Origin: Acidimicrobiales bacterium
GTDB taxonomy: Bacteria; Actinomycetota; Acidimicrobiia; Acidimicrobiales; Iamiaceae
Assembly: GCA_025463985.1 (NCBI GenBank)
Contig: JAODBM010000154.1
Span: forward strand, 1-33,419
Direction of reading: 5' to 3'
Length of the DNA stretch: 33,419 bases
In this document: piece by piece, positions 14,707 through 24,500 of the stretch
How positions within the stretch are numbered: position 1 is the first letter of the stretch
How the letters are laid out: every line of letters starts with the position of its first letter
Notes under the pieces: model-generated
What the model saw: only the letters and a program-made list of their open reading frames with translations
Databases searched by the model: none
What the model was told of the DNA's origin: nothing
Translations under genes and position numbers: made by a program

Positions 14707-17700
14707 CTTGGTTCCCTCGCTTCGCTCGTTGACGAGGCGCCTTCGTCGGCGACGGCCAGCGCCAGGCGCCCGAGGAGCCGTAGCTCGGGCGCGCCCGCCT
14801 TGGCCTGCTGGTGGTCGTCGCGATCGCGCGGGCAGAGGCGGTCGAAGGCGCAGAAGCGGCAGTTCGTGTGGGTGGCGAAGAACGAGTCGTACGAACCGGG
14901 AAGCGCCGGGAAGGTGCCGGACTCGACGCCTTCCACGATCGTCTCGAGCACGTCGTCGAACCGGGCGCGTCGGTCGGGCGTCCACTCGTAGCCCCGGCGC
15001 CTGAACTCGCCGCGCGACGTGGCCATCCAGTAGTGCGCCTCGACTGGGCCGCCACCGAGCTGCGCCCGTGCCGCCTCGGCGTAGATCCCGAGCTGGAGCG
15101 CCGAGCCTGCCAGCACCGGGTCGTCGGCCAGCGCGCTGCTGTAGTTGTCGCGACCGGTCTTGTAGTCGGTGACCACGAGCCGCCCGTCGTCGCCGACATC
15201 GACCCGGTCGGCCTTGCCCCGAAAGGCGATCGTGCGACCGCCCGGCAGGGTGAGCTCGAGCGGGGCGCGCCCGGCGAGCCCGAACGCCATCTCCACCCGA
15301 GCCGGGACCAGGCCCGACGAGGCCCGATAGGCGTCGTCGGCCGTGAGGAACCGGTCGAGGTCGACGAGGATGTCGTCCATGCTGCGGCGCCAGGTGAGCG
15401 GCCGGCCGGTGAGGCCCTCGCCCTCGGCGACGGCGAACTCCTCGAGTGCCAGCGTCCGCATGCGGTCGCGGTCGTCGTCGGTCCAGGGCTCGTGGGGCCG
15501 GGGCGGTCCGCCGGGCCGGTCGATGGCCTCGCCGATGAAGCGCTCGAGCACCGCGTGGATGAGCGAGCCGCGGGCCGCGGGCTCGATCTCGACGATGCGC
15601 TCCGGATCGTCCCGCTCGGCCAGGCGCAGGACGTCGGCAAGGAAATAGGCGAACGGGCAGCCGGCCCAGCGCTCCAGCCGGCTGGGGGAGAGCGGCACGC
15701 CCGTGGCCGGCGAGGGGATCGACGCACCTGCGAGGTTGCCGTCCCACTCCGTGAAGGCAGGGCCCTGGCGGGCCTGCCGGCACCGGAACCCGCGCTGGAG
15801 CGGGCCGAGCACGAGGGGATGGGCGTGCACGCCACCGGCGACCTGGACGGCGAGAAGCGACGCCACGTCACGCTCCACCAACGTGCCCTGCTGGCCAGCT
15901 GCGGCCACGCCGGCGGCGAAGGACTCGATCACGTGGACGACCGGTGCCGCGAGCTCGGCCACCTCGCTGCTGTACACCGTGCGCCCGCCGGCGAGCTTCG
16001 AGGCCGTCGGCAAGATCCAGCGCGAGGCCAGTCGGACGCGCCGGTCGCGCAGGTCGCCGCGGGGGAGCACGAGCGTGCGCGTGGCGCCGGCTGCGAGCGC
16101 GGCCAGCAGGGCGCGGTGCTGGTCGTGCAGCCGCTGCGGCCGGGTGAGCAGCTCGCCCGCGACGGCCTGCGCACGGTCGGCGTCGGGCAGCAGCGCGTCG
16201 TCGCGCCGGAACGACGGGCACGAGCCCTCGGTCATCCCGAGCACGAACACGGCGTCGAGGTCGAGGCCGACCGCGGCGGCGAGCGGGCTGACGAGCACGC
16301 CCTGCCCGAACGTGCCGACCCGCCCGGTGCGGGCGTCGAGCTCGGTGGCCACCGCCAGCTCGAACGTGCTCGCGCTGGGTGCCGCCTCGATCTCGTCGAG
16401 CAGGCCGAGCCGAGCGAGCGCTGCGTCGATGCTCTCGGCCGCCTTGACCTCGGCCTCAGGCCAGGCCGTGCGGAGCTGCTCGGGCCCGAGCAGCTCGGCG
16501 AGCAGCTGCCGTGCGCGAGCGGTCCGCTCGGACCAGGAGCCGGCGGCGTGGATGCCGCTGACCGTCGTGTCCAGCCGATCGACGAAGCTCGCGAGCTCAT
16601 CGGCCGCCTCCGCGTCCGCACGTAGCGAGGCCAGCCAGGCCTCTGACGCGTCGCCGTCCTCGCGCCCCTGCGCCTCTTTCGCCCGCAGCTGCGCAGAGGA
16701 GGCCGCGAGCTTCGTGCGCCAGTCGACGAGCCCACCGACGACCCCGGCGCGCCGTGAGACGGCGTCCCATCGGCCGCTGGAGGCAAGACCGTGGCCATGG
16801 CGGATCGGCGCCCCGACGACGAGGCCGATCACGTCGCCGCGGCCCCAGTCGTGGGCCGGCAGGGCCAGCGCGGCGAGCAGCGTTCGGCCCGCGGCGCTGT
16901 CGGCCAACCGGGCCGTGGCCGGGCCGTTGTGCGGGATCTCGGCGCCGTCGAGCTGCTCGAGCAGCGTGCGGGCATAGGGGGCGGGAGTGGGGTGGAAGAT
17001 CGCGATGCGATCGAGGGCCATGCCGGACTCGACCAGCGCCAGCACCTCGCGCACGACGGCGCGGACCTCTTCGTCGGGGTCGGAGGCGCTGATGATGCGG
17101 TCGGCGACCGCTGGCTCGATCCCGGCTGGATCGAACGGGGCCACGCCTGCGGCGGCGCACACGTCGACGACCGCCGCGTCGGCATCGGTGTGGCCGGTGA
17201 GCCCGACCACGACCGAGCTGGGGGTGCGAGCCAGCAGCTGCGCGACCAGCGCGACCAGCGCGGGGCTGAGGCGGTCGGGGAGGTACCAGATCACGGCGCC
17301 GAGGGCGGCGGCTGCAGACGGGTCGTCGGCCAGGCGGCGGGCGGCCGCCGCCGCGAGGTCGTCTTCGTCGTGGAAGCGGCTGAGCGCGGCGCGGACCGAC
17401 CGCAGCAGTCGCACGACCTCGGCGCCCCTCGCGCTGGCGGTGCGGATCCGCTCGAGCGTGTCGGGTCGCGCCCGGCTGAGCTCGCCGTAGAGGCCGACCA
17501 CCGCGGCCTGAGTGGCCTGGTGCCCGGCGACGCCGGCGAACAGCCCCGGCTCGCGGACGAGGACGGCGCGCACGGCCGCCGCGAGCACCGGGTTGGTGAG
17601 ACGCCGGGTGCCCGCCAGCTGGGCCGATCCGACGGCCTCGGCCAGCCCGAACGCGGTGACGAAGGCGACGTTGGCCAGGCCGGGACCACCGAGCAAGCCG

Positions 17701-17882
17701 CCGCCGAGTGCCCGCCGGGCCGAGAGCCCGACCAGGTTGGAGGGCACGACGACCGTGACCCGGTCGAGGGGGTGGTGGCGCTGCGCCGCGACGATGCGGC
17801 GGGCCAGGGCTTCGGTCGCCGGGCGCCCGAAGGCGACGATCTCCACGTCCACCTCCACCGCCGTGGTCGCCGCCGAAGTCAT
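14703..17882 (-). CDS. AddB-like PD-(D/E)xK nuclease with Fe-S cysteines, helicase part degenerate
   Basis: 1059 residues from ATG 17882. The C-terminal third is an AddB/RecB-type nuclease: RGSLIHAVLERF, FRGKADRVDVGDDG and VVTDYKTGR. Four cysteines fit the AddB iron-sulfur staple, Cys742 (ERWAGCPFAYFL) and Cys1008/1011/1017 (NCRFCAFDRLC). At the N-terminus, where B. subtilis AddB keeps a P-loop, the segment reads VAFGRPATEALARR with no GKT/GKS, and I see no Walker B, so ATPase activity is unlikely. That differs from mycobacterial AdnA, which keeps helicase motifs. Rest of the middle region resembles the inactive helicase scaffold that recognises Chi. Overlap with the addA-like gene implies co-translation and complex formation. 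Confidence 0.86.
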   Translation of the reverse strand: MTSAATTAVEVDVEIVAFGRPATEALARRIVAAQRHHPLDRVTVVVPSNLVGLSARRALGGGLLGGPGLANVAFVTAFGLAEAVGSAQLAGTRRLTNPVLAAAVRAVLVREPGLFAGVAGHQATQAAVVGLYGELSRARPDTLERIRTASARGAEVVRLLRSVRAALSRFHDEDDLAAAAARRLADDPSAAAALGAVIWYLPDRLSPALVALVAQLLARTPSSVVVGLTGHTDADAAVVDVCAAAGVAPFDPAGIEPAVADRIISASDPDEEVRAVVREVLALVESGMALDRIAIFHPTPAPYARTLLEQLDGAEIPHNGPATARLADSAAGRTLLAALALPAHDWGRGDVIGLVVGAPIRHGHGLASSGRWDAVSRRAGVVGGLVDWRTKLAASSAQLRAKEAQGREDGDASEAWLASLRADAEAADELASFVDRLDTTVSGIHAAGSWSERTARARQLLAELLGPEQLRTAWPEAEVKAAESIDAALARLGLLDEIEAAPSASTFELAVATELDARTGRVGTFGQGVLVSPLAAAVGLDLDAVFVLGMTEGSCPSFRRDDALLPDADRAQAVAGELLTRPQRLHDQHRALLAALAAGATRTLVLPRGDLRDRRVRLASRWILPTASKLAGGRTVYSSEVAELAAPVVHVIESFAAGVAAAGQQGTLVERDVASLLAVQVAGGVHAHPLVLGPLQRGFRCRQARQGPAFTEWDGNLAGASIPSPATGVPLSPSRLERWAGCPFAYFLADVLRLAERDDPERIVEIEPAARGSLIHAVLERFIGEAIDRPGGPPRPHEPWTDDDRDRMRTLALEEFAVAEGEGLTGRPLTWRRSMDDILVDLDRFLTADDAYRASSGLVPARVEMAFGLAGRAPLELTLPGGRTIAFRGKADRVDVGDDGRLVVTDYKTGRDNYSSALADDPVLAGSALQLGIYAEAARAQLGGGPVEAHYWMATSRGEFRRRGYEWTPDRRARFDDVLETIVEGVESGTFPALPGSYDSFFATHTNCRFCAFDRLCPRDRDDHQQAKAGAPELRLLGRLALAVADEGASSTSEAREPR

Positions 17883-17888
17883 GCGGAA

Positions 17889-17894
17889 ACCGTA
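17889..17894 (-). promoter_or_regulatory. leaderless -10 box of the addB-like gene
   Basis: TACGGT on the minus strand, six bases (TTCCGC), then ATG 17882; it fits the TANNNT pattern and no ribosome-binding site is present. Lies in the 55-base gap after rpe. Confidence 0.45.
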
Positions 17895-17937
17895 GGCGCG
17901 GGGTGTGACAGCGAGGCCGGGAGCAAGCGGCGGCTGG

Positions 17938-18636
<699 letters not shown>

Positions 18637-18642
18637 CATCGC

Positions 18643-18648
18643 ATCCTA
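18643..18648 (-). promoter_or_regulatory. leaderless -10 box of rpe
   Basis: TAGGAT on the minus strand, six bases before GTG 18636. It decides between two adjacent start codons. Confidence 0.45.
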
Positions 18649-18708
18649 CGGCGGGGGACGCCGCACCCCGGCGAGGTGGTCCCGGGTCGGATCTCGGGCG
18701 ACAGGTCC

Positions 18709-18714
18709 TAGGCT
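18709..18714 (+). promoter_or_regulatory. leaderless -10 box of the RNA methyltransferase gene
   Basis: TAGGCT followed by eight bases and GTG 18723; no Shine-Dalgarno sequence. Probably drives the whole methyltransferase-sigma-anti-sigma unit. Confidence 0.45.
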
Positions 18715-18722
18715 CAGCCGTC

Positions 18723-19931
18723 GTGCCCATCGACCTGCGCCCTCACGCCATAGCGGTCGGCGGCGACGCCGTGGCCCGAGACGCCGACGGCCGGGTGGTC
18801 TTCGTCGCCGGTGCGCTGCCGGGCGATCACGTGCAGGTCGAGGTCACCGAAGAGCGCAAGGCGTTCGCCCGGGCCGACCTGGTGGCGGTGCTGGCGGCCG
18901 GGCCGGACCGCGTCGAGCCCGGGTGCCCGCACGTGCGAGTGGGCTGCGGCGGCTGCGGCTGGCAGCACGTCGAGCACGGCGCCCAGAGGCGGCTGAAGCG
19001 CGGGCTCGTGACCGAGGTCCTCGAACGGCAGGGCAAGGTGGTCGACCCCGTCGTGCTCGACGGGCCGGACCTGCCGCCGAACGGCGCGCGCACCACCTTG
19101 CGGGGGCTCGTGGTCGGCAGCCGGTTCGCCTACCGGCGCCGGCGATCCCACGATCCCGTCACCGTGGCCGACTGCCCCATCGCGCACCCGCTGATCGACG
19201 AGCTGGTGGTCGAGGGCCGCTTCGGTGACGCCACCGAGGTCACGTTGCGGGCCAGTGCTCGCACCGGCGAGCGGCTCGTGGTGGTCACGCCCGACGCGTC
19301 GGGCGTCCGCGTGCCGGCCGGGGTCGAGGTGGTCGGCATCGACGAGCTGCAGAAGGGGCACCGGGCCTGGTTCCACGAGGAGGTCGCCGGCCGCCGCTGG
19401 CGGGTGTCGGCCACCTCGTTCTTCCAGGCGCGGCCGGACGGCGCGGATGCGCTGGTGGCGGCCGTGCGTGACGCGGTGGAGCGGCTGGCCCCCGACGCCG
19501 AGCGGCTGGTCGACCTGTGCAGCGGGGTCGGGCTCTTCGCCGGCACCGTCGGGGCGGGGCGGCGCGTCGTGGCCGTCGAGCGCCATCGCCCGGCCGTGGT
19601 CGATGCCCGCCACAACCTGGCGGACCTCGACGTGCGGCTCATCCGGGCCAGCATCGGCTCGTGGCGGCCGTCGGCGGCGGACGTGGTGGTCGCCGACCCG
19701 GCCCGCACGGGTCTCGGCAAGGAGGGCGTCGCCGCGGTCGCGGCGACCGGCGCCGACGCCTGCGTGCTGGTCAGCTGCGATCCCGCGTCGCTCGGGCGGG
19801 ACGCCGGCCTGCTCGCCGCGGCGGGCTACCGCCATGCCGGCTCGACCGTGATCGACCTTTTCCCGCACACGCCGCACGTCGAGGTCGTGTCGGGGTTCGT
19901 CCGTCCCGAGGGAGGTGCCGGGCGAGGATGA
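18723..19931 (+). CDS. RNA 5-methyluridine methyltransferase (RlmD/TrmA-type, TRAM and Fe-S)
   Basis: 402 residues. An N-terminal TRAM-like barrel (1-60) is followed by Cys68, Cys75, Cys78 and Cys151, the four ligands of the family iron-sulfur cluster. The methyltransferase part shows SFFQ, DLCSGVGLF (SAM motif I), VVADPARTGLGKEG, the catalytic nucleophile Cys352 in LVSCDPASLGRD, and DLFPHTPHVE with Glu387 as the likely base. It adds a methyl group to C5 of a uridine in rRNA or tRNA; RlmC, RlmD and TrmA cannot be told apart here. Its TGA overlaps the ATG of the next gene (ATGA), so the sigma factor is probably translationally coupled to it. Confidence 0.92.
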   Translation: MPIDLRPHAIAVGGDAVARDADGRVVFVAGALPGDHVQVEVTEERKAFARADLVAVLAAGPDRVEPGCPHVRVGCGGCGWQHVEHGAQRRLKRGLVTEVLERQGKVVDPVVLDGPDLPPNGARTTLRGLVVGSRFAYRRRRSHDPVTVADCPIAHPLIDELVVEGRFGDATEVTLRASARTGERLVVVTPDASGVRVPAGVEVVGIDELQKGHRAWFHEEVAGRRWRVSATSFFQARPDGADALVAAVRDAVERLAPDAERLVDLCSGVGLFAGTVGAGRRVVAVERHRPAVVDARHNLADLDVRLIRASIGSWRPSAADVVVADPARTGLGKEGVAAVAATGADACVLVSCDPASLGRDAGLLAAAGYRHAGSTVIDLFPHTPHVEVVSGFVRPEGGAGRG

Positions 19932-20575
19932 CCGAGGGTCGGGCGGATCGGTCATCCGAACGTGCCGAGGCCTCCGTAGAAGGTCCCGGTGACCCCGTGA
20001 CGAACGCCGACCTCCACGACACGAGCGACGCCGGCCTGGTGGTGGCGATCAGCCGCTACCAGCAGGACGCGCTGGCCGAGGCCTACCGGCGCCACGCCGG
20101 CGCCGTGTTCGGCCTGGCCCGGCGCCTGCTCTACGACGTGTCGCTGGCCGAGGAGATCGTGCAGGAGGTGTTCCTGCGCCTCTGGAACAGCCCCGACAAG
20201 TTCGACCCCGGCCGCGGGTCGCTGCGCTCCTACCTGCTGGCCCAGTGCCACGGTCGCGCCGTCGACCTCCTGCGCTCGGAGTCCTCACGGCGCCGACGCG
20301 AGGAGCGCGACCTGCAGCGCACCGCGGAGGCCGGCTACGACCTCGAGCACGAGGTCTGGGACATGGCGGTGGCCGACCAGGTCCACGAGGTCATCGCCCG
20401 GCTGCCCGAGACCGAGCGCAAGGCGATCGAGCTGGCCTACCTCGGCGGCCACACCTATCGCGAGGTGGCGGCCATGCTGTCCGAGCCCGAGGGCACCGTG
20501 AAGAGCCGCATCCGAGCCGGCCTGAAGCGCATGCGCCGCGAGTTCGCCGATGCCGGGATCGGAGAGCTGTTGTGA
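19928..20575 (+). CDS. ECF RNA polymerase sigma factor (SigK-like)
   Basis: 215 residues from ATG 19928. Sigma region 2: AYRRHAGAVFGLARRLLYDVSLAEEIVQEVFLRLW, reached in two pieces around residues 50-85, with LRSYLLAQCHGRAVDLLR as region 2.4. Region 4: LPETERKAIELAYLGGHTYREVAAML and EPEGTVKSRIRAGLKRMR, the -35-binding helix-turn-helix. No extra C-terminal domain. A second possible start is GTG near 19997. The cognate anti-sigma is encoded just downstream, with a RskA-type domain, so the pair resembles SigK-RskA. Regulated release from the membrane is expected. Confidence 0.92.
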   Translation: MTEGRADRSSERAEASVEGPGDPVTNADLHDTSDAGLVVAISRYQQDALAEAYRRHAGAVFGLARRLLYDVSLAEEIVQEVFLRLWNSPDKFDPGRGSLRSYLLAQCHGRAVDLLRSESSRRRREERDLQRTAEAGYDLEHEVWDMAVADQVHEVIARLPETERKAIELAYLGGHTYREVAAMLSEPEGTVKSRIRAGLKRMRREFADAGIGELL

Positions 20576-20670
20576 GCAGTCGCCCGAGCGAGCCGATACG
20601 AAGAGTGGTGGTGCTGCAGCCCATGCCCCCCGCAGGCAGCCCTGGGTCGCAGTCCGAGGAGCAGCGATGA
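20572..20670 (+). CDS. possible 32-codon micro-ORF bridging sigma and anti-sigma genes
   Basis: GTG at 20572 overlaps the sigma stop (GTGA) and the TGA at 20668 overlaps the anti-sigma ATG (ATGA), so the frame fills the gap exactly. The peptide is MSSRPSEPIRRVVVLQPM at first, then Pro/Gly/Ser-rich and acidic at the end. It uses ATA, CGA, AGA and GCA, unlike its neighbours, which argues against selection as a protein. It may simply keep ribosomes moving to the anti-sigma start, whose own GAGGAG (20656-20661) lies inside it. Confidence 0.3.
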   Translation: MSSRPSEPIRRVVVLQPMPPAGSPGSQSEEQR

Positions 20671-21491
20671 CGATCCAACTGACCCACGCCGAGATCGAGG
20701 AGCTGCTGGGCGCGTACGCCCTGGACGCCGTCGATGGTGACGAGGCGGAGGCCATCGAGCTGCACCTCCGCGACTGCCCGCGTTGCCGGGCCGAGGTGGC
20801 CGAGCACCGTGAGGTAGCGGCGCTGCTGGCCCATGGCGGTGCTGCGGCCCCTGACGGCGTCTGGGGTCGCATCCTCGACGAGCTCGAGCCCGCCCCGCCC
20901 GCGCTGCGGGTGACGGTCACGTCGGAGACCGGCCGGGCCGAGGTGGCCCCGCGCCCAAGCCCAGCCAAGGACGACACGGCCGCTGCCGTGGTCTCGCTCG
21001 GTTCCCGCCGCCGGTCCGTGCCGGTGCGGGCGTTCGTCGCCCTCGCGGTGGCCGCCGCGCTGATCGTGGCCGTGCTCGGGGTGAACAACATCCGCCAGTC
21101 CCAGCGCCTCGACCGCATGCAGACGGCGCTCAGCGACGTCTCGCTCGACCGGGTCGCCAAGAACGCCCAGATCGATCCAGCGGTGCAAGCCAAGCTCACC
21201 TCGACCGACGGCCGCCTGTCGGCGAAGGCCGTGGTGAGCCGCGACGGCCGCGGCTACCTCATCGGCGCCACCGCGCTGCGGGCGGCGGCAGCGGGCCGCA
21301 CCTACCAGCTGTGGGGACGGGTCGACGGCACGGTGATCTCGCTCGGCACGTTCGACGGGCGCAGCGACGTGGTGCAGTTCCAGCTCGGCAAGGACCGGCT
21401 CGTCGGCGTCAACGCCTTCATGGTCACCGACGAGAAGGCGCCGGGCGTGCCGCAGTCCAAGAACCGTCCGCTGGTCATCGGCACCGTCTGA
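20667..21491 (+). CDS. zinc-dependent anti-sigma factor, RskA-like membrane protein
   Basis: 274 residues from ATG 20667, with GAGGAG five bases upstream. The N-terminal anti-sigma domain has HLRDCPRCRAEV, giving His33-x3-Cys37-x2-Cys40 of the ZAS zinc motif. One transmembrane segment lies at about 119-139 (PVRAFVALAVAAALIVAVLG). The outside part carries an RskA C-terminal domain (AAAGRTYQLWGRVDGTVISLGTF), an immunoglobulin-like sensor module. It should hold the upstream sigma factor at the membrane until regulated proteolysis. Confidence 0.92.
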   Translation: MTIQLTHAEIEELLGAYALDAVDGDEAEAIELHLRDCPRCRAEVAEHREVAALLAHGGAAAPDGVWGRILDELEPAPPALRVTVTSETGRAEVAPRPSPAKDDTAAAVVSLGSRRRSVPVRAFVALAVAAALIVAVLGVNNIRQSQRLDRMQTALSDVSLDRVAKNAQIDPAVQAKLTSTDGRLSAKAVVSRDGRGYLIGATALRAAAAGRTYQLWGRVDGTVISLGTFDGRSDVVQFQLGKDRLVGVNAFMVTDEKAPGVPQSKNRPLVIGTV

Positions 21492-21499
21492 CCGAGCCC

Positions 21500-21526
21500 G
21501 GCCGGCCCCGGGCGGCCGCGCCGGCC
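21500..21526. terminator. GC-rich dyad between anti-sigma and hydrolase genes
   Basis: GGCCGGC (21500-21506) pairs with GCCGGCC (21520-21526) around a 13-base loop, between two convergent stops (21491 and 21540). No T-run, so only a weak terminator call; such dyads are frequent at this GC content. Confidence 0.35.
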
Positions 21527-21539
21527 CCGCTGGGGGACC

Positions 21540-24500
21540 TCAGGGTCCGACGCGGGCGGCGTACGCCGGGCTGTCGAGGATGTCGGCGACGAGCGTGGAC
21601 AACGGGGCGCCGCCGGCGAGGAGGGCGAGGTCGGCGCCGTACTCGCCGCTCGTCGGGACCCGGTCGAGCATGGCGACGAGCACGACGACCACGTCGACCT
21701 TGTGCGCCGCCTTCTTCACGTGCTCGGAGGACTCCGAGAAGCCGACCATCACCTGGCCGCGGGTCGCGGTCCTCCGGTCGAGCCGGTCGGTCCAGTACGC
21801 GAGGCCGCCCGTGTCCCCCGGGCGGCCGAGCACGTTCGTGTACACGAGCTCGACGAACTTCCGGTTGGTCAGCGGGCCGTAGCGGCTCGTGAACTCGGGC
21901 GAGGACGCGAACGCCGCCGAGATCGCGGCCAAGCTCGTTCCGGACCGGCGCGTCGCGATCCAGTGCACTAGCCCGCCGCGATCGGGGATCCGCTGGAAGT
22001 ACGAGTCGTAGAGCCGCGCCACGGGGTCGACCACGCCGGTGCCGTCGGGGGCTCGGCGCAGGCCGACGATGTAGTCGGGCGCGCTCTGGCCACCGTTGAT
22101 CGCGGCCACGCCGGCGTCGATCGCGGCCGCGGGGGCCGACCGGGTGAAGTCGAGCAGCTGGCTGGACACGAACGAGCGCACGGTCGCGAAGGGTCGGACG
22201 GGCGTCGGCGTGACCGCGGCCGAGGGCGCGCTGGCCGGGCCGGTGGCCGCCTCGTTGATGGCCTGGACGGTGAACGTGTACGGCGTGCCGTTGGTCAGGC
22301 CGCTCACGACGTGGGACGTCGCCGGCGACGCGACGACCACAGCGGCCTGCGGGATGCCGTTGGCGATCGGCGTGATGCGGTAGCCCGTGACCGGGAGACC
22401 GCCGCCGGCCGAGGCCGCGGTCCACGACACGCTGGCGGCAGCACGCTTGGGCGCGGCCTGCACCGCGCCCGGCGCGGTCAGGCCCGAGACGAGCGCCACC
22501 AGCGACGCGTCGGACGCCGGCCCCGGCGTGGCCCCGTAGATCGCCTGCACGGTGAGCTCCAGCGGCGTGTCGACCGGCACGGAGGCGAACACGACCTGGG
22601 TCGCCGAGCCGGCCACGTCGACCGGTGCCGGGACGGTGCCGCCGGCGCTCGGCCCGGGGCCGGCCGCCGGGGTGATCCGGTAGCCGTCGGGCGCGGGCCC
22701 GGGCGGCGCCGTCCAGCTGACCGTGATGCCTGTCCCGCTCGGGGTGGCCTGCACCGCGGTCGGCACCCGGGCCGGCAGGTAGCCGCGGCAGGGCTGGTTG
22801 CGGAGCGAGACGGCTTGCGTGGTCACGCCGGGGAGCGTGCAGGGCGGGAGCGCCGCGGCCACCGGCGGGACCGCGCTGTCGGGCAGGCGGGGGAGCACGA
22901 CACGCGATGGCATGCCGACGCTGTGGCCGACGCGGTTGGTGGCTCCGCCGGCGAGCGTGTCGAACGCCCAGAAGTCCTGGTTGCCGCCCGGCGCCTCGAT
23001 GTTGACCCGCAACCGCGAGCCCGGCCGGATCACATGAGCGAACGGGAAGAGCTGCAGCCGTACGGGCGAGTACTGCCCCGCGGGCAGCGGCGCGGCGTCG
23101 GCGGCCTGGTGGGTCGGGACCGGCACCAGCTCGGTCGAGGCCGCCGTGTCGAGCTTGCGGTGGCTGGCCCGCAGCCAGCCGCTCTGGATGAAGACCTCCT
23201 TGCCGTCGGGCCGCACCTCGGTGAGCGTCGCCTCCAGGTCGGTGTCGGCCGCCGTGGACTTCAGCCACAGGTCCACGCTGCCCGAGCCCGCGTACGCCGC
23301 CCGCTTCGGGTACGGGTCGCTCAGGAAGCTCAGCGCCGTGCCCTCGACCAGGGTGTTCCAGTGCACGTCCGGGTGTGCCGTCCAGGCCGCGTCGGTGCTG
23401 CCGTCGAACGTGCGGTTGCGCTTGGAGGCCGGGTCGTAGCGGTAGGCGGACGAGGCCCGGGCCGCCGCGTCCGCCACCGCGGGGGCGCTGCCCGCCAGCT
23501 TGCCATCGGGCTGGAAGTACAGCTTCTCGGCGCTGATGCTCGCCGGCGGCCAGCTGCTGAACCGGGTCACGACCGGCGCGAATGGCAGGCCGTAGGTCGA
23601 GCTGCTCGACCCGTTGTTGTTGGCCACCGTGCCGTTCTCCCAGCGGACGCGCACCGGCTGCTGGCGCTCGTACGCGGCCAGCGTCGCCGCGTAGCTGGGC
23701 TGGCTGGCCCAGGGGTTGTAAGGCAGCTTGAACGCCACCTTGTCGGTCGACCCGTACAAGGCCGCCAGCACGCTCGGAGCGCCGAGGGCCAGGAGGCTGG
23801 AGGTGTGCGGGATCCGCTTGCCGACGTAGAGGTCGATGAACACCATCGCCTCGAGGATCTCGCTGGGCGCCTCGGGCTCGACGTGGGTGCCGTTCGTGAA
23901 GTTGGCGCGCAGCTTGGCCTCTGGCGCGAACAGGGGCGCGAGCTGCGCGGCGCTGCCCCCGGTCTGCTCGTCCTGCCACTGGCTGCTGAGGAACGTCGGC
24001 ACGTTGATCGTGTGCACGAACGTCTTCGGGTTGAGGTAGTCGAACTGGTGGTCTGCGAACGGGTGATCGTGGATGGTCTTGTAGAGCGGACGGCTCTGGA
24101 GGCGCATCACCTGGTTCTGCGCGCAGGTCGTGTCGCCGTTGGCGATGCGGTCCTTCACCCACTGGTGCGCGGCCGGCTTCGCGTCGTTCTCCCGCTGGGT
24201 GGCCCAGTCGAGGGCGAAGCCGTCGTTGAGGATGCCGCCCGGATCGAGGATCCCGGTGTAGGTGTCGGCGAACGGCGAGAGCGGGGTGATGGCCCGCAGG
24301 TGCGGCGGCCGGGTCGCGGCCACGTAGAGCTGGCTGAACCCCGAGTAGGAGATGCCGACCATGCCGACGTCGCCGTTCGACCACGGCTGGTGGGCGAGCG
24401 TCTCGACGACGTCGTAGCCGTCGGTGCCCTGCAGCGCCTCCAGGAAGTCGAACGCGCCGCCCGAGCAGGTCGTGCCCCGCATGTTGACGCCCACCACCAC

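Noticed and set aside
14707-15783. N-terminal extension of the addA-like frame
   Set aside because: It overlaps the well-supported nuclease part of the addB-like gene; the GTGA junction at 14706 gives a natural start just before the Walker A region.
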